Part shown: in pieces, positions 1 to 5,367 of the stretch
Numbering within the stretch: position 1 is the first letter of the stretch
Layout of the letters: every line of letters starts with the position of its first letter
NCBI GenBank assembly: GCA_041552055.1
Contig: JBFELO010000181.1
Location: 1 to 8,714, forward strand
DNA length: 8,714 bases
Source: JBFELO01 sp041552055
GTDB taxonomy: Bacteria > Acidobacteriota > Thermoanaerobaculia > Thermoanaerobaculales > Sulfomarinibacteraceae
Reading direction: 5' to 3'
Program-made: the position numbers and the translations under genes
Notes under the pieces: generated by a model
What the model saw: only the letters and a program-made list of their open reading frames with translations
What the model was told of the DNA's origin: nothing
Databases searched by the model: none

Positions 1-101
1 AGAACCTTGATTGCTTCGTTGGAGATGTTCCGGCGTGACAGTGTGTGCTCGGGACGCGCCAGGATTCGTGTTGGAGGGAGCTCCGATTCCACTCGTGTCA
101 C
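1..101 (-). CDS. pcnB: Poly(A) polymerase / CCA-adding-type nucleotidyltransferase, N-terminal fragment
   Basis: Partial gene running off the left edge of the window; only about 33 N-terminal residues are present. The minus-strand frame reads ILARPEHTLSRRNISNEAIK near the edge. This matches the conserved N-terminal signature of bacterial PcnB-type enzymes, an arginine-x-glutamate/glutamine-histidine stretch followed by ISR, IS and ALKV, which precedes the nucleotidyltransferase GG/DxD domain. That domain would lie outside the window. Enzymes of this family add 3' poly(A) tails to RNA, or CCA ends to tRNA; the fragment cannot tell which. The start is taken as GTG at 101, preceded by AAGGGA five bases upstream. 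The frame stays open further upstream, so GTG at 92 or 179 is also possible. Identification rests on one short motif. Confidence 0.7.
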   Translation of the reverse strand, partial: MTRVESELPPTRILARPEHTLSRRNISNEAIKV

Positions 102-202
102 TGCTGTCCCTTGCCCCCGACTTCCGGGATCGGGTAATGCTTCGCTCGTGCTCGACGCGCCACGTCGCGCGGCGCGCACGATCTTACCAAAGGAGGGGGT
201 GA

Positions 203-221
203 GGGGATGAACGGATGAGGG
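203..221 (+). repeat. G-rich minisatellite, copy 1
   Basis: The 19-mer GGGGATGAACGGATGAGGG is made of two GGATGA-type units. It matches 17 of 19 positions of the reverse complement of 6540-6558 at the other end of the window. Both copies lie at gene boundaries, which suggests a dispersed intergenic repeat family in this genome. Confidence 0.55.
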
Positions 222-241
222 CATGGGGGGTGGCATTCCGT

Positions 242-265
242 CATCGCCATCGCCATCGTCATCGA
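242..265 (+). repeat. Hexamer tandem repeat, four units
   Basis: Four consecutive hexamers read CATCGC, CATCGC, CATCGT and CATCGA. The tract is short and non-coding as far as I can tell. It may be variable in length through replication slippage. Confidence 0.7.
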
Positions 266-307
266 CCAAAACCCGATCCCGAATGCTCGATGCTTGACGC
301 TGGAGCT

Positions 308-325
308 GTCACGGTGCCCCGTGAC
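308..325. other. Small perfect hairpin
   Basis: GTCACGG (308-314) and CCGTGAC (319-325) form a perfect 7-bp stem with the loop TGCC. There is no T tract on either side, so it is not a typical terminator. Its right arm is the beginning of the first copy of the 321-462 duplication. Confidence 0.45.
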
Positions 326-462
326 GGCACAACTCGGCCTGTCCTAGCGTAGTTCGAAGGACGAAGCGAAGCTGCAAGCCGCAGGCGGCCTGTGACGGCG
401 CAGCTCGCCCTGTCACGGCGTCGTCCGAAGGACGAAACCGGAAGAGCGAAGCCGCAAGCCGG
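321..462 (+). repeat. Imperfect direct duplication, two copies
   Basis: Copy A is 321-382 and copy B is 392-462. The first 45 bases of each (321-365 and 392-436) agree at 37 of 45 positions. Copy B then carries a 9-base insertion (437-445), after which both continue with GCGAAGCYGCAAGCCG. The period is 71 bases. Both copies contain the core CGAAGGACGAA. No open frame with protein-like features spans it, so it looks like an intergenic repeat element rather than duplicated coding sequence. Confidence 0.7.
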
Positions 463-582
463 ATTCCTCACCCGCCCCGGTCGAGGAGTCTGAGGGTCGA
501 AACGTCAACAAGAACTCGTGAGGGCATTTGGACCTCCACCGCCCGACCTGTGACTCTTCGACCCTTTCGGCCCTGCCGACCC

Positions 583-613
583 AGAAGAAAACCACCCCGC
601 CGGAGCGGGGTGG
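583..613 (-). terminator. Rho-independent terminator of the Ig-like protein gene
   Basis: On the minus strand a perfect 9-bp GC-rich stem (CCACCCCGC paired with GCGGGGTGG, 592-600 with 605-613) closes a TCCG tetraloop. It is followed at once by TTTTCTTCT. It begins 26 bases past the TAG stop of the secreted protein gene and points the right way to end its transcript. Confidence 0.88.
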
Positions 614-639
614 GCGAATGATCTCACGTCGGCTGACGG

Positions 640-2304
640 CTACGGGCTCGCGTTGTCGAGCACGAAGGTCCGCTCGCCGATGATCGAGCGGCGGCCGAAC
701 CGGTCCACGCTCCACACCACGAGCACGTGCGGGCCGTCGCCAAGCCCCTCGGCTTCGGTGTCGAGGTCGTAGCTGAAGCCAGCGTTGCGGGTCAGGCCGG
801 ACGGCAGCCAGGGCCAGCCCTCCTCGACCTCCGGGCTCGGCAGGAAGTACTCGTCCGCATAGTCGATGAACACGCCGTCGACCCAGATCTCGGGGTAGTA
901 GGAACTGCTGGTGCCGTCCTGATCGATGGCCCAGCCGGTCACCTCGACCACGCCGGCCACCCGCTCCATGTGCGCCGGGGTGTAGATGTCGCCCCATCCC
1001 GGCCGGTCGCGGTCGTCGTCGCAGTCGAAGATCACCGGAATCTGGGCGATGTCGGCGACGTAGTTCTCGATGTCGCCAGCACGCACCTTCAGATAGTGCA
1101 GGCCCTGGGTGAAGCCCTGGGTGACCATCAGGTACGACGGGTCGATCAGGAACGAGAAGCCAGCTTGTTTCGCGTTGGGGACGTCGACGAACCACTCGAG
1201 AATGTCCATCCTGGGATGCCCGTAGTAGTTCATGTCCATGTCTAGAAGCGGCCAGTAAACACTGTTCTCCATCGTGTCGGCCACGATGACGCCGTCGATC
1301 AGAAGCTGGACATAGGCGACTCCGCCGGCATCGGTCCGCGACCCCACATCGAGTGCCCAGCCGGTGACGAACTCGACAAACTCCGGGTCCTCGAACTCGA
1401 TCGGCGGCGTCGAGATCGGGGGGTCGCCGGGGGCCACGCAGCCCTTGCCGTACAGGATGTGGTTGGAGATCGGCCAGTCGATCCCACCGAACGGCGGCAG
1501 GTTGTAGCCGGTGTTGAAGGTCTGCACGAAACGGCGTCCGATGATCCGGGAGGCTCCCTCGTCATCGGTCAGTCGGATGGCCACACTGTGGACTCCGTTC
1601 TGGAACACCGTCGTGTTGAGCATGCGCACGAATCCGGCGGCCTCGGCGTCCGGGTGGGACGGGAAGCGGTGGCCGATATCGGGGCGGTGGATGCCGCTGA
1701 CCGCGTCACCGACCGCCAGTCCATCCACGAGCACCTCGATGGTGGCCACGCTGCCGTCGTCGAGCGCCCAGCCGGTGATCGGGAAGACGCCGTTCATCGG
1801 CTGGTTGGGTCCAGGCAGCTCGAGCTCGCCGAACGGCGCCTGGTTGAACTCGTTGTCCACGTTGAAACTGCGCTCGCCCAGATTGTCGACCGCCATGTCG
1901 CTGTAGGTCACCTTCAGGTACAGCGTGTGGATTCCGTTGTTGAGATCCCGCGAGTCGAAGGATGTGCTGAACCCGGGACGCTCGTACGGCGTTCCTGCGT
2001 ACCACGGATAGGCGAGCAGGACGTCGTAGCGCGGCTGGTTGAGATCGGCGGTCGCCACGAAGTCACCGTCGACGTAGAGGTCGATGGCAGTGACCAAGGC
2101 GGTATCCCACCGGCACTGATTCCAGGTCCACTGCGGGCCGCATTCGCTGCCGTCGTCGACCACGAACCCCTTGACCTCAACCAGGCCAAAAACAGTGGCC
2201 CCATCCTCCGGCGTATCCAACCAGAAAACCGTCTCGGCTGTCGCGCTCACCGGGAACAACAACGGTGCCAGGATCAGTGCTCCGGCGATCACTTTCTGTC
2301 GCAT
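640..2304 (-). CDS. Secreted protein with four Ig-like repeats
   Basis: A 554-aa protein with a signal peptide (residues 1-23: MRQK, a hydrophobic core, then a likely cut after ATA). The rest is exported and consists of about four Ig-like beta-sandwich repeats, at roughly 28-150, 157-262, 273-426 and 436-552. Each repeat follows the same plan: a GW/GF..DDG opening (GFVVDDGS, GWALDDGS, GWALDVGS, GWAIDQDG), an xVDG/IDG strand, an AGF or PGF motif, an NG/QG/DG.H.L/V strand, and in most copies a closing G.R.F.V segment. I see no enzymatic domain, membrane anchor or sorting motif, so it is probably a periplasmic or extracellular structural or binding protein. The start is ATG 2304 because AGGAGG lies six bases upstream. 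The in-frame ATG codons at 2358 and 2319 fall in the promoter -10 element and just before the Shine-Dalgarno. Monocistronic: own promoter and terminator. Exact role unknown. Confidence 0.85.
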   Translation of the reverse strand: MRQKVIAGALILAPLLFPVSATAETVFWLDTPEDGATVFGLVEVKGFVVDDGSECGPQWTWNQCRWDTALVTAIDLYVDGDFVATADLNQPRYDVLLAYPWYAGTPYERPGFSTSFDSRDLNNGIHTLYLKVTYSDMAVDNLGERSFNVDNEFNQAPFGELELPGPNQPMNGVFPITGWALDDGSVATIEVLVDGLAVGDAVSGIHRPDIGHRFPSHPDAEAAGFVRMLNTTVFQNGVHSVAIRLTDDEGASRIIGRRFVQTFNTGYNLPPFGGIDWPISNHILYGKGCVAPGDPPISTPPIEFEDPEFVEFVTGWALDVGSRTDAGGVAYVQLLIDGVIVADTMENSVYWPLLDMDMNYYGHPRMDILEWFVDVPNAKQAGFSFLIDPSYLMVTQGFTQGLHYLKVRAGDIENYVADIAQIPVIFDCDDDRDRPGWGDIYTPAHMERVAGVVEVTGWAIDQDGTSSSYYPEIWVDGVFIDYADEYFLPSPEVEEGWPWLPSGLTRNAGFSYDLDTEAEGLGDGPHVLVVWSVDRFGRRSIIGERTFVLDNASP

Positions 2305-2310
2305 AGCCAC

Positions 2311-2316
2311 CCTCCT
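2311..2316 (-). promoter_or_regulatory. Shine-Dalgarno sequence fixing the start of the Ig-like protein
   Basis: A perfect AGGAGG on the minus strand, six bases before ATG 2304. It decides in favour of this start over two in-frame upstream ATG codons, and it leaves a clean signal peptide at the N-terminus. Confidence 0.85.
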
Positions 2317-2357
2317 CATGAACAACAGTTCGACGCGGACGTACCCCTTCACAATCA

Positions 2358-2385
2358 TTTATACCACAGGAAAGTCAGTGGTCAA
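2358..2385 (-). promoter_or_regulatory. Sigma-70-type promoter of the Ig-like protein gene
   Basis: On the minus strand TTGACC (2380-2385, five of six to the -35 consensus) is followed by a 16-base spacer and TATAAA (2358-2363, five of six to the -10 consensus). Transcription would start near 2351, giving a leader of about 47 bases that contains the AGGAGG. The promoter sits in an AT-rich patch, unlike the surrounding high-GC sequence. Confidence 0.75.
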
Positions 2386-2546
2386 TCAGGCATCAGTTCC
2401 GGATCGCCCTTGGAAGCAGCCACTTGGGTAAAAATGTGACGCGGCTCAACCGATTGAATTGTGTTCACAAATCGCGGACTTTTGCTGTATTTTTTTTGCA
2501 AGCTTTGGGCCACTAATTGAGCAGCTTTCCGTGTATTCTTGTTCAC
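2382..2546 (-). CDS. Possible small hydrophilic protein overlapping the HDAC-like gene stop
   Basis: A candidate 54-aa ORF that I do not recognise. Its GTG start (2544-2546) overlaps the TGA stop of the HDAC-like gene (2543-2545) in a GTGA junction, an arrangement typical of translationally coupled genes. The product would be basic and hydrophilic (NKNTRKAAQLVAQSLQKKYS near the N-terminus), with no signal peptide, membrane segment or cysteine. Against it: no clear Shine-Dalgarno, third codon positions far richer in A/T than in neighbouring genes, and location in an AT-rich patch whose far end is the promoter of the next gene. The frame also continues upstream through the HDAC-like gene. It may be chance or a recently acquired or degraded gene. 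Confidence 0.25.
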   Translation of the reverse strand: MNKNTRKAAQLVAQSLQKKYSKSPRFVNTIQSVEPRHIFTQVAASKGDPELMPD

Positions 2547-3532
2547 CGATGTTCTGCCGCCAATTCGTCGATGTGCGCTGACGCGCACCTCGCCGACCCC
2601 GTCGGCTCGTAGCCACCCTCCAGAATCGACAGCACGCGCCCGTTCGACCACGCCTCTGAGGCCGTCACAACCGCGGCAGTCATCCTGCGAAACCCATCCT
2701 CGGTGAGTCTCATCCCACCGAGCGGATCACCGTGGAAGGCGCTGAACCCGGCAGACACCACGATCGCCGCCGGTCGCAGCCTTGCCCCCATCTCCTCGAG
2801 CCCGTGCTCGAGCGCCGTGCAGAAGACGTCGTCGTCCGCCCCGGCGGCGAGCGGGATGTTTCGCGTCGATCCGAGGCCGGCGCCCTCGCCGATCTCGTCC
2901 GCCCCCCCGGTGCCCGGGAAAAACGGGTAGCGGTGAACCGACAGGTACCCAACGTCGCCGCGGTCGTAGAACTGAAGCTGCGTTCCGTTGCCGTGGAACG
3001 CGTCGAAGTCGACGACCAACACCGGTGCGTTGAGGCTCCGCACGATGACCTCGGCCGCCACCGCCACCGAGTTGAAGAAGCAGTACCCGTGTGCACGAAC
3101 GCGCTCGGCGTGGTGCGACGGCGGTCTGATGGCGAGAAACGCCCGTACAATTCGTCCGTTGACCAGATCGAGGGCGGCCTGCAGCGCGAGCCCGGCCGCT
3201 GCAACCGCCGCCCGGTAGGTCCCGGCCGACACCGCGCAGTCGTGCGAGTCGAGCCAGCCGTCAGCTCCATCCGCTACCGTTCGCACGCGATCGATGTGGT
3301 CCCTGTCGTGGATCCACGCCAGCACGCCGACTGTGTCGTCGTCGGGCGGCAATGGGCTGTGAGGATCGAGCACCCAACCCTCACCACCTTGCGGGGAGAG
3401 GGTTTTCAGGATCTCCTCAACGCGCGCCGGAGTGTCAGGATGCCCGGCAGGGGGCCGGTGCTGCAAACACTGTGGGTGGGAGCGAACCGCGACCGCCGGA
3501 GGATTGCCACGCAACGGGTCTGTTGTGGACAC
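2543..3532 (-). CDS. Histone deacetylase-fold protein lacking two zinc ligands
   Basis: A 329-aa member of the class II HDAC / acetoin-utilization / acetylpolyamine amidohydrolase family, normally zinc enzymes that remove acetyl groups from amines. Family landmarks in order: HPDTPAR (31-37), RPPSHHA with the His-His dyad at 140-141, GYCFFNSVAVAA (149-160), VVDFDAFHGNGTQ (173-185), SAGFSAFHGDPLGG (260-273) and LEGGY with the catalytic-type Tyr 308. By alignment to known HDACs (DxDxHHG and SAGFDAH), zinc ligand Asp177 is kept. The ligand His is Phe179 (codon TTC at 2998-2996), and the third ligand Asp is Ser264 (codon AGC at 2743-2741). It probably cannot bind catalytic zinc in the usual way, so it is either a pseudoenzyme or has an altered metal site. 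Length and C-terminus are normal and the frame is intact. GTG 3532 is the farthest possible start, since a TAG lies five codons upstream; there is no Shine-Dalgarno. Confidence 0.88.
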   Translation of the reverse strand: MSTTDPLRGNPPAVAVRSHPQCLQHRPPAGHPDTPARVEEILKTLSPQGGEGWVLDPHSPLPPDDDTVGVLAWIHDRDHIDRVRTVADGADGWLDSHDCAVSAGTYRAAVAAAGLALQAALDLVNGRIVRAFLAIRPPSHHAERVRAHGYCFFNSVAVAAEVIVRSLNAPVLVVDFDAFHGNGTQLQFYDRGDVGYLSVHRYPFFPGTGGADEIGEGAGLGSTRNIPLAAGADDDVFCTALEHGLEEMGARLRPAAIVVSAGFSAFHGDPLGGMRLTEDGFRRMTAAVVTASEAWSNGRVLSILEGGYEPTGSARCASAHIDELAAEHR

Positions 3533-3538
3533 CTGGGC

Positions 3539-3544
3539 ATCATA
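3539..3544 (-). promoter_or_regulatory. Candidate -10 element giving a leaderless HDAC-like transcript
   Basis: TATGAT on the minus strand matches five of six positions of the -10 consensus. It ends six bases before the GTG start at 3532, so transcription would begin at or next to the start codon. I see no good -35 at the right distance, since that position lies inside the divergent gene. The missing Shine-Dalgarno upstream of the GTG agrees with a leaderless message. Confidence 0.35.
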
Positions 3545-3557
3545 CTACCCTAGGTTC

Positions 3558-4586
3558 ATGGCGAAGCGCTCGCTCCGAATCGCGATATCGCTGCTGCTGA
3601 TGGCAGTGCTGCTGGCAGTGTTCTTCTGGAACGTCGACCTTGGCGAGGTTCGCGAGGCCCTCGAACGCGCCGATCCCGGAATGATCGCAGTCGCGGTCGC
3701 GCTCGCGCTGTTCAGCTACTGGTTCCGGGCGGTGCGCTGGCAGATCATCCTGCGTCCCGCCGGCAAGGTTCGTCACTCGAGTGCGGTGCTGTCGATCGCG
3801 GTCGGTTACGCCGCGATGACTCTGCTGCCGGCCCGGATGGGAGACCTCGTACGGCCGATCGTGCTGTCGCGACGCGATCGCCTTCCCCTGTCGGCCACGC
3901 TCGCTTCGATGCTCACCGAGCGCATCCTCGACCTGTGGACCGTGGTGCTGTACTTCCTCGCGTTCCTGGTCTGGCCGCCGGAGGCGGCGAACTTCGACGA
4001 CGCCGCTCGGTCCAATCTCCATCTCTTGCGCCTGACCGGCTATGCCGTCGGCGTCGGTCTGGTCCTCGGCACCCTCGTGTTGGTCGGCCTGTTTCGCTAC
4101 CAGGAGCGTTTCGTCGACCTCGTGACCCGCCCTGTGGCGCGGATCAAGCCGGTCTGGCAGGAGCCGGTGGCCAACTTCCTGAACCACTTCCTCGACGGAC
4201 TCCGGGTATTGCAGCGGCCGCGCGACCTCGCGGTCACGGTGGGCGCCTCCCTGTTGCTCTGGTACATCATCTACTGGCAGGTGCAGGCGGCGTTGGTTGC
4301 CTTCGACATTCATCTGCCGCTGCGGGCGACCTACCTCCTGGTCGCGGTCGGCGTGATCGGCCTCGCCATCCCGACCCCTGGGGGTGTCGGTGGCTTCCAC
4401 AAGGCCATGCAGGTGGGCCTGACCGCGTTCTTCGCCGTCGACCTGAACGACGCGACCGCCATCGCCATCATCCACCACGCGATCTGTTTTCTGCCGATCA
4501 CCCTGATCGGCCTGCTGTGCCTCCCCCTGGCGGGAGTGCGGTTCCGCGAAGTCGACGATCTCGCGTCAGAGGCTGACGAGCCATGA
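3558..4586 (+). CDS. UPF0104 / LPG-synthase-TM family membrane protein (flippase-like)
   Basis: A 342-aa polytopic inner-membrane protein of the family that includes the flippase half of MprF, YbhN and AglD. Family marks: hydrophobic segments near 7-24, 41-59, 77-92, 123-142, 161-179, 227-246, 258-275 and 302-325; YWFRAVRW (54-61); PARMGDLVRP (91-100); LTERILDL (119-126); and the diagnostic IPTPGGVGGFH (271-281). No synthase domain is fused, so it is the stand-alone membrane form, usually linked to moving or handling lipid-linked molecules; the substrate cannot be told from sequence. Start ATG 3558 fits the conserved N-terminus (basic MAKRSLR then the first membrane helix). An upstream in-frame extension is open, but it overlaps the divergent HDAC-like gene and looks non-native. 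Its TGA overlaps the nrdR ATG, so the two genes are translationally coupled. Confidence 0.88.
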   Translation: MAKRSLRIAISLLLMAVLLAVFFWNVDLGEVREALERADPGMIAVAVALALFSYWFRAVRWQIILRPAGKVRHSSAVLSIAVGYAAMTLLPARMGDLVRPIVLSRRDRLPLSATLASMLTERILDLWTVVLYFLAFLVWPPEAANFDDAARSNLHLLRLTGYAVGVGLVLGTLVLVGLFRYQERFVDLVTRPVARIKPVWQEPVANFLNHFLDGLRVLQRPRDLAVTVGASLLLWYIIYWQVQAALVAFDIHLPLRATYLLVAVGVIGLAIPTPGGVGGFHKAMQVGLTAFFAVDLNDATAIAIIHHAICFLPITLIGLLCLPLAGVRFREVDDLASEADEP

Positions 4587-5164
4587 TGTGCCCGTTTTGC
4601 GGCGAGTCCGAGAACCGTGTCGTCGACTCACGCGAGGTGCGGGAGGGCGCCGAAATCCGGCGTCGGCGGGAGTGCACTCGCTGCGGCCGGCGGTTCACGA
4701 CCTACGAGCGGGTCGACGAACTCCCGGCCACGGTGGTGAAACGGGATGGGCGGCGCGAGAGCTTCGATCGCGAAAAGCTCTTGACCGGCCTGCTGAAGGC
4801 GTGCGAGAAGCGTCCGGTACCCCGCCGTGAGTTGGTGGCGATCGTCGACGCGGTGGAGTCGGTGATCGCGGCCTGCGAGGTGCGCGAAATGACCTCCGAG
4901 GAGATCGGCCGAACCGTGGTCGACCAACTTCGTTGGTTGGACCAGGTGGCCTACATTCGGTTTGCCAGTGTCTACAAACGATTCGAGGACATCGAGCAGT
5001 TCATGGAGGAGCTTCGGGGCCTCCTGAGGCCCAGCGCCGGAACCCCGCCGCAGCGCACGACAGAGAAGCGAAAACCGCCCCGAAGACCACGGACGACCCC
5101 GGACGAGGACCAACCTCGGCTCGAATTCGAGGACGGCGGGGGCGATCCGTCACCCGATGGTTGA
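4583..5164 (+). CDS. nrdR: Transcriptional repressor NrdR
   Basis: A 193-aa protein of the NrdR family, which senses ATP/dATP and represses ribonucleotide reductase genes by binding NrdR boxes. The N-terminal zinc ribbon has Cys3, Cys6, Cys31 and Cys34 (MMCPFC and CTRCG), with the family hallmarks VVDSRE (14-19) and RRFTTYER (36-43). The ATP-cone domain covers about 47-137 (VVKRDGRRESFDREKL, and VAYIRFASVYKRFED at 122-136). NrdR is usually 150-170 aa. Here a tail after about 150 adds some 40 residues, basic and Pro-rich first, then acidic (EDQPRLEFEDGGGDPSPDG). ATG 4583 overlaps the upstream stop as ATGA, with AGAGG ten bases before it. ATG 4586 would give the same protein one residue shorter. 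No ribonucleotide reductase gene and no obvious NrdR box lie in the window. Confidence 0.95.
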   Translation: MMCPFCGESENRVVDSREVREGAEIRRRRECTRCGRRFTTYERVDELPATVVKRDGRRESFDREKLLTGLLKACEKRPVPRRELVAIVDAVESVIAACEVREMTSEEIGRTVVDQLRWLDQVAYIRFASVYKRFEDIEQFMEELRGLLRPSAGTPPQRTTEKRKPPRRPRTTPDEDQPRLEFEDGGGDPSPDG

Positions 5165-5216
5165 CGGCGAGAGAGCGGACGCATCCTGCGAGTTGCTCGG
5201 TTCAAGGAGAGGATTC

Positions 5217-5291
5217 GTGCCCGTCTCCCTTTCCGTCTCCGTATCCGAAGCCTCCTGCACCTTTCCGTGGTGAATCGGGCACGGAGACGGA
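5217..5291. repeat. Repeat cluster in the convergent nrdR/uxs spacer
   Basis: TCCGTCTCCGT (5232-5242) and ACGGAGACGGA (5281-5291) are perfect 11-base inverted arms separated by 38 bases. CCGTCTCC also occurs directly at 5221-5228 and 5233-5240, and GTGCCC (5217-5222) is inverted at 5277-5282. There is no T tract after the second arm. It may fold in RNA from either strand between the two converging genes, but it is not a standard terminator. The rest of 5165-5367 shows no gene. Confidence 0.55.
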
Positions 5292-5367
5292 TTTCGGTTC
5301 GGACAGATGAAACCTCTGAGTGAGCCAGAGTCGTCTCAGCAAGCTGGAATGGCAAAGCCGGCACGAC

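Larger units (their letters stand above)
102..582. other. Non-coding spacer of about 480 bp with several repeat types
   Basis: I find no convincing gene between the pcnB start and the terminator of the secreted protein gene. Short open frames exist on both strands, but they have no recognisable motifs or good ribosome binding sites. The spacer contains a G-rich minisatellite (203-221), four CATCGN hexamers (242-265), a small perfect hairpin (308-325) and an imperfect duplication (321-382 and 392-462). The pcnB promoter should lie in its left part, but I could not pick one reliably. Confidence 0.6.

Noticed and set aside
7..210. Small plus-strand frames at the left edge
   Set aside because: The minus strand here carries the PcnB N-terminal signature, and the plus-strand frames show no protein-like features.
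1459..2439. Plus-strand open frame of about 326 codons opposite the Ig-like protein gene
   Set aside because: It has no recognisable motif and an Arg/Val/His-rich antisense composition, and it runs across the promoter and start of the real minus-strand gene.
2480..2500. T8 tract (2490-2497) as a plus-strand terminator
   Set aside because: There is no GC-rich hairpin immediately before it and no plus-strand gene upstream to terminate.
3540..4478. Minus-strand open frame of about 312 codons opposite the flippase-like gene
   Set aside because: It is an antisense shadow: the plus strand encodes membrane helices and diagnostic motifs, while this frame gives a highly charged His/Gln/Asp-rich product.
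5314..5336. Short CTCTG/CAGAG and CTGAG/CTCAG pairings as a uxs terminator
   Set aside because: The stems are only five base pairs and no proper T tract follows on the minus strand.
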